Shown here piece after piece: positions 34,685-44,200 of a DNA stretch of 64,000 nt; within the stretch, counting starts at the first letter, position 1, and each line of letters starts with the position of its first letter. The stretch is from Raffaelea ambrosiae (lineage: Eukaryota > Ascomycota > Sordariomycetes > Ophiostomatales > Ophiostomataceae), in NCBI GenBank assembly GCA_002778195.1, contig PCDI01000006.1, forward strand, positions 2,299,950-2,363,949. Direction: 5' to 3'. The position numbers and the translations under genes were made by a program. The notes under the pieces are model-generated. The model did no database searches. It worked only from the letters and a program-made list of their open reading frames with translations, and was not told where the DNA came from.

Positions 34685-36654
34685 ATGGATCCCGGAGGAA
34701 ACGTGAGAGTGGTCGTGCGTGTGCGAGCATTTCTGCCGCGAGGTAAGATAGCCAGCGGAAAGAGGATGCCCATGCCGGAATCGCTGCCCGAAACCGTTCA
34801 GCCAGACCTGCTGTGGAGGCGACCACTAACCAAAGAGCAGAAATCGACAAAAACACACGATGCCTCATCCGCATGGACCCCATGACCCAGGCGACCACGC
34901 TGCTCGCGCCCGAGTCCGGCAGTGACACCCATAAGGCCAACTTCGCCAAGTCGGTATCGCGCAAGGCCGGGCTTGAGGACCGCAGCTTCACCTTTGACAG
35001 CTCGTTCTGGAGCCACAACACCGACGACGCCCACTACGCGCCCCAGGAGGAGGTGTACAACAGCCTGGGCGAGGAGTTCCTCGACCACAACTTCGAGGGC
35101 TACCACACCTGCATCTTTGCCTATGGCCAGACCGGCTCCGGCAAGAGCTACACCATGATGGGCACCAAGGCCCAGCCGGGGCTGATCCCGCGCACCTGTG
35201 AGGACCTGTTCCAGCGCATCGAGGCAGCCCAGAACGAGTCGCCCAACATTTCCTACAACGTGCGCGTCTCCTACTTTGAGGTCTACAATGAGCATGTGCG
35301 CGACCTGCTGGTGCCCGTCGTGCCCTCGCAGCCGCCCTACTACCTCAAGATCCGCGAGTCGCCTACCGAGGGCCCCTACGTCAAGGACCTGACCGAAGTG
35401 CCCGTCCGCAGCCTGGACGAGATCTTGCACTACATGCAGATGGGCGACAGCTCACGCACCACCGCCTCCACCAAGATGAACGACACCTCCAGCCGCAGCC
35501 ACGCCGTCTTCACCATTATGCTCCGCCAGATCCACCACGACATGGAGACCGACGAGACCACGGAGCGCAGCTCGCGCATCAGACTCGTTGACCTGGCCGG
35601 CAGCGAACGGGCCAAGGCGACCGAAGCCACCGGACAGCGCCTTCGCGAAGGCAGCAACATCAACAAGTCTCTGACCACGCTGGGCCGTGTCATTGCTGCC
35701 CTGGCTGACCCCAAGCACCAGAACGGCGGAGGGAAAACCAAGGGCAAGCGCAAGGGTGGCGAGCAGATCGTGCCCTACCGCGACTCCATCCTGACGTGGC
35801 TGCTCAAGGACTCTCTCGGCGGCAACTCCAAGACGGCCATGATTGCCTGCATTGCCCCCGGCGACTACGACGAGACGCTGTCGACACTGCGGTACGCCGA
35901 CCAAGCGAAGCGCATCCGCACGCGCGCCATCGTCAACCAGGACAGCATGTCGACGGCCGAGCGCGACGCCCAGATTGCCAGCATGGCCGAGGAGATCCGG
36001 CGTCTGCAGTTGTCGGTGTCCGACTCTTCGCAGCGCCGCGAAAAGGACGCGCAGCTGCAGGAGCAGCGTCTGGAAGACTACCAGAACCGTGTGACCGCGA
36101 TGCAACGCATGATGGAAGAGAAGACCATGGTGGCCGAGGGCAGGATCCGCAGCCTGCAGACCGAGAACGAAGCCCTGCGCCTGCACCTGAAGCTGGCTCT
36201 CGATTCACTCAAGAACCCAATTCCGGCTGTCGTGCCGAAGCGGAGCAGCATACGGAGCAGCATTGGATTGGCAGGGCTGGGCGGACTGGGTGGACTGGGC
36301 TCACGCAAGAGCAGCCAGGCCCGCGCTTCCCTCTCTGGTAACAAGAGCAGACGAAGCCTGGCGGCCAACAGCGTGGCGGACGACAAGGAAAACAGCACCC
36401 TGGTGGACGAGGCGTTTTACGACGAGGAGGAGGCCAGCGAAGAGAGTGAAGACGACTTTGACTTCCCCGGCAGCGGCATCTACAGCGAGCAGCACGCTAC
36501 TGAGATGCAGGACTCGATGCAGTCACTTCTGTCCGACCTGGGCCTGTTCCGACGCAAGATTGGCGACGACAAGCAGCGCTGGGGCTTAGGCTCAGGCAAC
36601 AACAATATCCCGACAGCTGGTAGACAGCCACTGACACCGCGGACAAACGTGTAG
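34685..36654 (+). CDS. Short kinesin-3 (Unc104/KIF1 motor class)
   Basis: Two exons: 34685-34742 and 34841-36654. Donor is GTAAGA, branch CTAAC, acceptor GAGCAG; 623 residues. The junction reads RVRAFLPR-EIDKNTRCLIRM, typical of the Unc104 N-terminus. The motor domain covers about residues 5-380: P-loop GQTGSGKS (115-122), switch I NDTSSRSHAVFTI, switch II VDLAGSERAKAT, and the microtubule-binding SLTTLGRVIAALAD and YRDSILTWLLKDSLGGNSKT. A coiled coil follows (about 390-460), then a Ser/Gly/Arg-rich and acidic tail. The FHA, KIF1B and PH regions of full-length Unc104 are absent, although the stop is clean. This resembles the second, short kinesin-3 of some ascomycetes (Neurospora Nkin3 type). 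A membrane cargo role is inferred. An N-terminal extension from 34481 is possible. Confidence 0.88.
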
Positions 36655-37672
36655 GCACGAGCTTGGAGAAGAGAAACAGAAGAGCATGAAAACGATAGCA
36701 GTGTTTTTTGTTTTTGAGGAGAGGGCGTTTTTGGGGGGGGACACATCACAATAGTAGTTACGACATATGAACAAGAGCCGGACTTTGATGCACAGGTAGC
36801 TGCTTTTTTACACCTTTTGAAGTTTCATGTTGCTAGATTAAGAGGATACAGATTATTCTTCACGAATATTGCTGTACAAGGCTGTTTCGCGATAGGCTGG
36901 GATTGAGTTTTGGTTTTCCTGTGGCGTGTTTCAGTCCATTTCAGTGATCTTGTGAGACCAAACTCCCACTGTGTTTGATTTTTGTGCCTTTGATTTGATT
37001 AGTTTTTCAAAAGCAAGACTCGAATCGTGTACATCCGAGTGGCCTTTTGATAATGACACTAATATCGTCTCTTAAACAGGGTTGTGACGGTACTGGGATT
37101 ACGATATTTGTGTGTTCCTGATGTTGGCACTAGAAGTGAAGTCGAGTCTATGTTGAGTGTCCATAGCCCAAAAGATTTCAAAATCAAAATCGATGTCAGT
37201 CCTGGGAAAAATCAATATTTTTAGGGCATTCCATACTACAAGGGCACCAAGCCTACCTTTTATGATTGGTTGCGGGCGTTGATGCCTTTCGCACGAAACT
37301 CGCGAGGCTCTGTTGTGTCACGGGACCTGTACTTTGAGCCCAAAATCTCGACGTCGGCACATTTTCTTCTGTTCCGTAAGCAGCTGTATTTCTACCGCGC
37401 TAAAAAATTAAAAAGATAAAGCATTTACTTATACCAACAAGTCTTGCAGTCGTAATGTGCAAGTAACCGCACGAGTTGTAGCAATGGGAAGGTGCGACTG
37501 GCTGGTCCTCGACCAACTAAGTTCACTCCTAGAACCGCAGATAAGCAACAGTCACGGTAAACCTACTTAGTTAGGGCTTCATTTCTTTTCCAACATAGCA
37601 CAACTGCCGCACCCATACGGACGTAAACTGCTCGTTACGTGCGAAATCCCAACTCGATGCATTCCCGAGGCG

Positions 37673-37678
37673 TATAAA
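37673..37678 (+). promoter_or_regulatory. TATA box
   Basis: TATAAA in a GC-rich context (CGAGGCGTATAAATG), followed within 25-60 bases by a pyrimidine-rich stretch typical of fungal start sites. It is the only clear core promoter element before the repeat-protein gene at 38334. Confidence 0.45.
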
Positions 37679-38096
37679 TGAAGAGCCTGGCACTCTTCTG
37701 TCTCTTCTTTCCTTCTTCCCATCTTTCCCAAAACATACTCAAACTTGCTTTCACATTGCTACCAAACTGCCACCGCATTCTCTCTTTTGCTCATTACTTG
37801 TATCTTCCACTCCATTGCCTGCTTTGCTTCCTTGCTCTACTCTTCGACTCCTCCACCGCGTATGCTACTCCCTAGGACACCTCGCCGTCGTCCTACACAT
37901 CTCTGCAGTCTCTCTGTTTCCGCAGTCTGCTCGGCTTAGCACTGCACCCAACAATTTCATTTTGCCAACACGCACGGAACAAGAACTTGTGTGCACCACG
38001 TGTGGACAAACACAACTCGCACGAAAAGACTGCACACGCGTGAAAAAAACCACACCAGACACTCACAGCACTCTTTTTCTTTATTTTTCAAAGAGA

Positions 38097-38108
38097 GGGG
38101 GGGGGGGG
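38097..38108. repeat. G12 homopolymer
   Basis: Twelve consecutive G residues in the presumed 5' leader of the gene at 38334. Confidence 0.8.
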
Positions 38109-38333
38109 AATATTAGGTCCATACACAGGAAACTACACTCACAAATATCCCCTTTTCTGTTCTTTTTTTCTCTTACAGGAAAAGAGAATACTACATCCAG
38201 CCACGCAAGCCTACTCACATACATAAAAGGCACACACGCTCTCTTCCGAGGAGTGTAGTAACGGACAAACCACACACTCACTCACCCAAGGACACCCAAA
38301 AAACAAAGGCATACAGACAACCACTCGTTCAAA

Positions 38334-39011
38334 ATGTCTGCGGACTCGAGCAATGGCAACGTCGTTGTGATTTATGTGCCAGACAACGTCATGCGGAATC
38401 CCGTGGCCATCAAGAATCGCATTGAAGATTGTCAGTTGTCTGCCGCAAAAGATGATCTCGTAATTGACTGGGTCAGCACTGTCGATTCTGCCAACGGCGA
38501 CGGCTGCTCGACCAGAATCAAGATCCGGGTGCCGGACAACAAACTTACTCAACCCACGGCCATTGCCCGTCGCGAAGCTGAGAAGAACAAAAAGTACAGA
38601 ATCAAGATTCGCAGGCCCATTCATATGTCCGCCAGCCTCAGAATCAGGATTCGGGTGCCGGACAACCAACTTACTAAACCCACGGCCATTGCCCGTCGCA
38701 AAGCTGAGAATAATAGCAAAGGCAGAATCAGGATCGGCAAGCCCGATCATTTGTCTACCAACCCCAAGGCCATTGCCACTCGGGAGGCCGAGAATGCTCA
38801 CAGGGCTGCTGTCAGCGCTCTTGATTTTGCTAAACGTTGCGCGGCGAGTCGATATAGACGTGATTTCACCTATGAGCGCATCCGGCGCCTTCGTCGGCGG
38901 CTCGCTATCATCGAGAAGGCACGGGAGTCCAGCTCAGAAACGCTCTTTTCTAGCAATATGCTCTTTACTTCGGCCAGTCCGAAGACTAGCATGAGCGATC
39001 CCGACTACTAA
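38334..39011 (+). CDS. Unrecognised basic protein with 42-residue tandem repeat
   Basis: Single frame of 225 residues, ATG in a good context (TTCAAAATG). I do not recognise the family. Residues about 61-102 and 103-144 are two copies of one 42-residue unit. Each starts RIKIRVPDNKLTQPTAIARR (second copy RIRIRVPDNQLTKPTAIARR), continues with a Glu/Lys/Asn helix, and closes with a shorter RIKIRRPIHM-type echo. A weaker related motif, VVVIYVPDNVMRNPVAIKNR, starts at residue 9. The copies are also similar at DNA level with a period of 126 bases, so the duplication is recent. The protein has no signal peptide or membrane segment and is rich in Arg/Lys, ending in a helical RRLRRRLAIIEKARE stretch and a Ser-rich tail. 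It may bind nucleic acid or acidic partners; this is speculation. Confidence 0.55.
   Translation: MSADSSNGNVVVIYVPDNVMRNPVAIKNRIEDCQLSAAKDDLVIDWVSTVDSANGDGCSTRIKIRVPDNKLTQPTAIARREAEKNKKYRIKIRRPIHMSASLRIRIRVPDNQLTKPTAIARRKAENNSKGRIRIGKPDHLSTNPKAIATREAENAHRAAVSALDFAKRCAASRYRRDFTYERIRRLRRRLAIIEKARESSSETLFSSNMLFTSASPKTSMSDPDY
38514..38765 (+). repeat. 126-base coding tandem duplication
   Basis: Two adjacent 126-base units starting at 38514 and 38640, each opening AGAATCA(A/G)GATYCGGGTG. Within each unit the AGAATCA word recurs 84 bases in (38598, 38724), showing an older 84+42 substructure. It encodes the 42-residue protein repeat. Confidence 0.8.
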
Positions 39012-40686
39012 GCCTATATCCTCAATCCGCTGTTGTTTGGGGGCTCTCTTGGATAGTTTTTTTTTTGATGGATTTGCCGGGTACATGGGATGCTAGCCCT
39101 CTTGTAACATTATGACAGGAGATTGGCAGCCGATAAATAAATGAAAAAGAGAGAGAAAGAGATAGACAGAAAGAGAGAAAGATAAAACCATAGAGCCCTA
39201 TAAAAAAATTGAAACCACAAAATCATTTTTTGTATGCCTTTATTTGTGCTGTCTGTGGCCAGTGATTTCAATGTCTATCAACTGAACGCAAGACAACGCC
39301 CCCGAACGCGGCAAAGGCATGGAAATACGCAAAAGTCATCTCACAAACTGTGTATTCGTGATATAACTAGCTAGCTAACCCATGGTTTTGTCTTCCCGTC
39401 TACCGAGGCTGGAAGGATCAGCCACTTGCTTATGGTGGCATTTGCCAAATGCAAGACATCGGCACCACGCTTTCTAGGTCAACGCCCAGCAGGCTGAAAA
39501 TCTGCCCAAGAGTTTTTAGAGGCTGCTGGGCCCCAATTGCCGGACGGATACATGGAGATGAGGCTCAAAAGACGCGGCTCTTGAGGCTCTGCGGTTACAC
39601 GTGATACGCAATGGCACGAGGAGTGTTCTGAATTATCTGACCGCGCGGAACGAACATGCGCTGCAACAGCAAGCAAAATAAGGACCGAGAAACCCACGCA
39701 AGAGACACCAGCTGCTGTTAGCGACGACGCCAAGGGCAAAACGAGTGGTAGTGGAAAGGATGCTGCCGAGACAGGGAGGGTGGGGCCAGCGGGGATCAGT
39801 GGACCTTCTCTGCGGGAGTTGTGGATTTGGGGGCTGCCGGCTACGGATCGTGCCAGCCAGCGAATCTGGGCGCCGCAAGACACTTTGCAGGCCTCGCAGC
39901 GCCTGCACACCGTAGGATGGCCAGAAGCCGCTCGGACGCCGCCAGGCAAGACAACGGCTCGTTTCAGGAGTGGGTAGGGCGCAGGAAGCAGCGTTGAGCA
40001 GACGGCGGCAGCACGAACTGCAAACGATGGAACGGGCACCTTAATACGGGATATATATATAGCGGTGTATTTCTATTTTGTCAGATAATATGAAGCTGGA
40101 TGATCTGCCCCAGCCAAACTGAAGCACCAAAGGAGCTTTGACGCTCTTTTTTGACTCCTCGATTGGCATTCTGCGTCTGTTGTTGTTTCTCGTGTCTCAT
40201 TCGAGTGCGATTACGTCTACGATCTGGGTTTCCCTTTATTCTTCCTTTCCTCCTCACATCCCTTCGCCGCCGTTCTTGGGGGGAGTTTGTCCTCCTTCTT
40301 TCTCTCTCTTCTGCTTGCATCCTCGTGTCCATCAGCCCTGCCTAGTTCGCTGCCCCTCCCCCTCCCACCACCCCTGCTCAGCTGCCTTGTTCCTGCAGGT
40401 AGCACAGGCCATCACGTCTAGTCGTCACACCCAGTCGTCTCATTCGGTCGGCATACGCAGCCGTTTATTCTAGGCGTGCTCGAATCCTTTTTTTTTTTGG
40501 ATCCTTCCTTCCTTTGCGCGGCCAAACCTCTCCAGAGTCTTCTCGCTGGCCATCCCCCGAAGGAAGAACGTCGAAAACACAAACTGCCCATCCTGGGTTC
40601 AAGCAACACGGAGCCCGCATAAGACGACTCATACTCGTTACACATACAACCTTTGGCAAACGAAAAAAAAAAAGAAAAAGAAAACA
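39012..40686. other. Intergenic region upstream of eIF4E
   Basis: About 1.7 kb. It includes a doubtful minus-strand frame at 39479-40039 (separate entry), a TATATATATA stretch at 40050-40061, and a CT-rich promoter and leader for the eIF4E gene (about 40200-40400). The sequence from 40480 to 40686 is probably 5' UTR. Confidence 0.5.
39479..40039 (-). CDS. Doubtful hypothetical protein
   Basis: An open frame of 186 codons on the minus strand with an ATG at 40039. It has a Cys cluster (CRRCEACKVSC, about 45-55) and one hydrophobic span (about 95-125, containing CVGFSVLILLAVAAHV) that could be a membrane segment. A TATATATATA stretch sits only about 10-20 bases upstream of the ATG, too close for a normal leader. 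I recognise no family, and codon use is not convincing. It may be a lineage-specific small membrane protein or chance. Confidence 0.25.
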   Translation of the reverse strand: MPVPSFAVRAAAVCSTLLPAPYPLLKRAVVLPGGVRAASGHPTVCRRCEACKVSCGAQIRWLARSVAGSPQIHNSRREGPLIPAGPTLPVSAASFPLPLVLPLASSLTAAGVSCVGFSVLILLAVAAHVRSARSDNSEHSSCHCVSRVTAEPQEPRLLSLISMYPSGNWGPAASKNSWADFQPAGR

Positions 40687-40945
40687 ATGTCGACGAATCC
40701 TACGCGACCACAACTCTTCACCCGAGGGCGGTCCTCGCTCTCGCAGAGCACGTCGGCCTCGGATCCCAACAGCACACCCGCCACGCCCATCGACCAGCGC
40801 GACGATGCCAAGCGCAACCTCTTCAAGAGCATGCGGCCGCTGCCGACGCAGCACCGCTGGGTTGTGTACTTTGACCGGCCGGGAGGAGGAGCATCGGGAA
40901 AACCAGACAACAGCGGTAGCAACGACCCTCTGCCACAACAACAAG

Positions 40946-40979
<34 letters not shown>

Positions 40980-41694
40980 ACAACAGCAAGCAGCCACCAA
41001 GGTCAGCGTGAGCAACAGCAACGGCGCCTACCAGGCGCACCTCGAGCAGCTGGGCGACGTCATCGAGTCGGTCCAGGACTTTTGGCGCTACAACAACAAC
41101 ACGCCCGTCGACCAGATGAAGATGCGCGAGTCGCTGTACCTGTTCAAGCAGGACTACCTCCCCATCTGGGAGGACCGGCGCAACATCAACGGCGGCAGCT
41201 GGACGTTCCGCGTGCCCAAGAGCAGCGGGCCCGACGTCTGGACCAACATCCAGCTGCTCGCCATCGGCGAGACCCTGCAGAGCGCCCTCGCCGCCGGCGA
41301 CCAGATCTGCGGCGTCGGCCTGTCCGTGCGCTTCAACGTCCACCACATCTCCGTCTGGCACCGCGACGCCGCCCAGGCCGCCTCCATCCAGGGCATCCTC
41401 GACTGCGTCCTGCAGTCCCTGCCCCCCAACCTGCAGCTCAAGGAGCGCGACTACGCCTACAAGAAACACGCCGACAACCCGGGCTTCAACGCCGCCCCCG
41501 ACCTCCAGGCCGTCGTCGACTCCCAGCGCCAGCGCGACGTCGCCGCCGCCGCCGCCGCCGGCATGGTCTCCAAGGCCACCGCGCGTGCCGAGAAGGCCGC
41601 CGCCGCCGCCGCCGCCTCGTCTTCGGCCACGTCGCCGTCCTCGGACGCGGGACCAGCATCGGCTGCTGCTGCGCCCGACACGGAGATGTCCTGA
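40687..41694 (+). CDS. Class II eIF4E (4EHP/nCBP-like) with polyQ insertion
   Basis: Single frame of 335 residues with ATG in a strong context (AACAATG). The eIF4E fold is clear: HRWVVYFDRP (Trp58), VQDFWRYNNN (Trp133), NGGSWTFRVPK (Trp172), DVWTNIQLLAIGE and SVWHRD (Trp224). The cap-stacking residue equivalent to human eIF4E Trp56 is Tyr115 in GAYQAHLEQLGDV, the substitution that defines the 4EHP/nCBP class. A glutamine-rich run (about 85-101) is inserted in the cap-binding loop just before Tyr115. The C-terminus is an Ala-rich low-complexity tail beyond the fold. Class II members bind cap more weakly and usually repress or modulate selected mRNAs; that role is inferred. It is longer than usual (about 220-250) because of the insertion and tail. 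Confidence 0.88.
40948..40991 (+). repeat. CAG/CAA glutamine repeat
   Basis: Mixed CAG and CAA codons encoding a nearly pure Gln run inside the eIF4E gene. The mixed codons suggest protein-level retention and not simple recent slippage. Confidence 0.85.
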
Positions 41695-42499
41695 AGCGGT
41701 CGGGGGGGAATGTGGGCGTCCAAAACGACAGGTGTTTCCCTTTCCCTTTTTTTGCTTTGTCAGTTTCTACATAGTTTGTGCACAATTTTCCTCTCTCACT
41801 CTCATTTTTCTCTACGGGCGCATTCCTCTCTTGCCAATCATAGCACAAAACTTGGAGGCAAACACACACATACACACACGCAAATGCAGGAGCTGGAAAG
41901 GCGATATTAGATTATTACAAGACTGTCTGTTTCGGGGGTTGGGGGGGGGGGAAGAGGAATCCCCTGCTTGAATTTGTTTCATTATTTCATCATGCAACTA
42001 GGTTGTCCTTTTTTCCCCTAGCATGTCTACAAGGCGTTTCAATCTTGCTACTTTCTTTCCCCCCTCGAATATACACACACAATTGGAGGCTTGTTGCCCA
42101 CCGAAGCTTCCCTTTCTCAAGAATCTGTGCCCGTCACACAAAAACTCGACGCGCTGTCTCGGCGTCCTCTGGCGTGTAGTGTTCGCGCCGGTGACCTGCG
42201 ATCACGACGGCATGCACTGCAATGGCCTGGTGGCTTGTATGCTGTGTATACCACACACACGCCAGCACCTTGTGTGTCTGGTCTGCATGCGAGACCGCCA
42301 TTTCGGACAAGCATACTGCTGGGTATGGGAGAGGGGTATCGTAAACGTTTCGTCTCTCGCTCCTTCTCGAGCGAGCGGAGGGGGGTGGGCATCGTGATGT
42401 TGAGTCGTAGCAGTCATCCAGACGTCATTCGTCGTCGCTGTGCGCTTCCGTCGTCGCTGTGTCTTTTCTGCGTCGTTCTCTCTGGAGAGTCTCCTCTCT
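41695..42499. other. Convergent 3' intergenic region
   Basis: Between the stops of the eIF4E and EF-hand genes. Contains a G11 run (41941-41951), a CACACA stretch (41864-41880) and pyrimidine-rich DNA; no supported frame. Confidence 0.5.
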
Positions 42500-43390
42500 T
42501 CACCTCCACACACCCGCTCGCCGCATCACACTCTCAAAGGCGTCCCGGTCTACGCCCGCCGCCACACCCGCGCCCCCGTTCGCCTCCTGGATCATGTCCC
42601 GCAACACGTCGTCCGCCACGTCCTCCTTGAGCGTCGCTGCGATCCGCTTCAGGTGCGCCATGGTGATGATTTGGTGGCCGGCGGAGTTCGTGGCGGCACC
42701 CGTGTTGTGGCTCGCAAACAGCCGGAACGCCTCGTCGACCTCCTGGGCGTGCGCATCCGACGACTGCGCGCGCGCGTGCATCTTGAGCGCGCAGATGGCC
42801 ACAAAGGACCGGTAGGCGGCGAAGCCTTCGTCGTCGGGGTCGAGGATGGACACAAATTCGTTCAGTTCGGTCTGGCTTGCGGGTGGGATGCCGAGGGCAC
42901 TACCAAAAAAATAAAAAAAAAGACAAGTCAGCATTCTTTTCTCTTGTTCTCCTCGCTTCGCTCGTCTCTTCTTTTCTTTCCTCGCTTTTTTCTTTTTTTT
43001 TCTCTTTCCTCACTTCGCTCAGTCTTTCCTTTCTCTCCTCGCGCCGCTCGTTTTCTGTTCTCCTCCTTGCTGCGCTCGTTTTCTCTTTTCGCTTCGCTCG
43101 CATCACCTACATCAGCGCCCTGCGCACATCGCCGATCGGCAAGACGCCCTCCTTCTCGCCGTCCATGGGCTCCGCAAAGAGTCCAAAGGCCTCCCGGATC
43201 TCGGCTTCTTCCTGCGCAGTAATGTTGTTCTCCTTGGCCAGCTTGGACTGGCGGGTCCCCTTGCTGGCAGCGGCTGCTGAGGCTTTTCGTTTCGGCGGCT
43301 GGTCAACGTTGATTAGTAGTTTGACTTTGACCCACGGGATCCCGCATGTCGCGCGCTCTCTCCCTCTCTCTTCCTATGGTCACATACCAT
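42500..43390 (-). CDS. EF-hand protein, calmodulin/centrin-like
   Basis: Three coding segments: the start codon alone (43390-43388), 43298-43111 and 42899-42500, giving 196 residues. Intron 1 (43387-43299) has donor GTATGT, branch TACTAATC and acceptor GACCAG; intron 2 is 43110-42900 with donor GTAGGT. The protein starts MPPKRKASAAAASKGTRQS, then NITAQEEAEIREAFGLFAEP, GDVRRALIALGIPPASQTEL and NEFVSILDPDDEGFAAYRSF. A second EF pair follows, with EVDEAFRLFASHNTG and DDVLRDMIQEANGG, ending MRRAGVWR. The overall four-helix-pair layout is that of calmodulin or centrin. Calcium loops look degenerate (for example an EPMDGEKEG insertion), so calcium binding is uncertain. I remember close filamentous-fungal homologues beginning MPPKRK and ending MRRAGVWR, which supports the start. 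Cellular role unknown. Confidence 0.82.
42951..43100. repeat. Five degenerate CTCGCTTCGCTCG repeats in an intron
   Basis: Copies at 42951-42964, 43008-43021, 43037-43050, 43065-43078 and 43087-43100, each a CCTCGCTTCGCTCG variant separated by pyrimidine-rich spacers. All lie in intron 2 of the EF-hand gene. In transcript orientation each reads CGAGCGAAGCGAGG, which can form a small GC-stem GAA-loop hairpin. Confidence 0.65.
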
Positions 43391-44200
43391 CGTAGCTAAA
43401 GTCTTCGTGACCGGGTCGCATGTAGGGTGGGGATTGGGAGCTGGACAAGCTGCATCGTGACTTTTGCCGCCGAGGAAGGACAGTGGCCGAGAGTGAAAAC
43501 GCGGGAGAGCCGCCGAGCAAACACGGAATCACGTGAAAATGTCACGTGCAAGCTGGACTACATAGTACATTTTTCTTGTGGGCGGACCAAAATTTTCGAA
43601 CTCATTTCTTCTTCCTCCAAACTATTTTCCTTCTCTTCACATCACTCACTTTAAGGAGTGCAACTGGCCCTTCAATAAGGACCACCATCGTAGTAGAAGA
43701 CATTGTTCTTCCTCAGGTAAGGAAGCAGCTGCTCTGGGGCTGGCTGATGAATTATGCGGCCGCGCCTCCCTGCTTCAGTCTCCTTTGTCTTGCTTTTCTT
43801 TTGTCTTGTTCTCGTTTTTGCTCTCGTTTTTCTTTTCGCCTTTTCTTTCCCCCTTTTCCTCCGCTTCTAAAAATGCTAGAGCTTGCCGTTTCGAATAACA
43901 ACCCCCAAGGCGTGCAAGTGTGGACAGTGAAGCAAGATTAATTGTCGTCTCTCTCTTTTCGAAGGGGGAGATTCCCATCAAGGACGATTTCACCCGAGCT
44001 CCTCCTAGGGCTGGGTGAGCTGGACTTGGTGGGAAACATTCTTCCAACATTTCAAACTTTTTTTATGTTGAATTTGATTTCCATTACTCTCGTGATCAAC
44101 GCATCTACTGTGGCCATCCGTAACTATCATCACGGGACACTGTGGTCCCTGTCATGCAATTTTGAGCAAAACATATAGACTTCCATCGTCGTGACCTTGT
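43391..44200. other. Intergenic region, EF-hand promoter and glo2 3' end
   Basis: Holds the EF-hand gene's upstream region, including two CACGTG-like CACGTGA/TCACGTG words at about 43530-43548. Pyrimidine-rich DNA (43600-43870) and the 3' flank of glyoxalase II complete it. No supported frame. Confidence 0.45.

Larger units (their letters stand above)
36655..38333. other. AT-rich intergenic region with a TATA box
   Basis: About 1.7 kb. The first kilobase is AT-rich 3' flank with no frame of note. TATAAA at 37673-37678 is followed by a CT-rich initiator-like stretch (37690-37740), which probably starts the transcript for the gene at 38334 with a leader near 600 bases. A G12 run lies at 38097-38108. 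Confidence 0.5.

Noticed and set aside
34798..36186. Two long minus-strand frames opposite the kinesin
   Set aside because: Antisense of a strongly conserved motor domain; no independent protein features.
37678..37875. 65-codon frame with a hydrophobic, signal-like N-terminus
   Set aside because: Its ATG overlaps the TATA box region, so it would lie upstream of the probable transcription start.
40460..40495. GTGCTCGAATCC followed by T10, resembling a tRNA B box and Pol III terminator
   Set aside because: No A box or acceptor-stem partner at the required distance upstream, and the T-loop has C where T is invariant.
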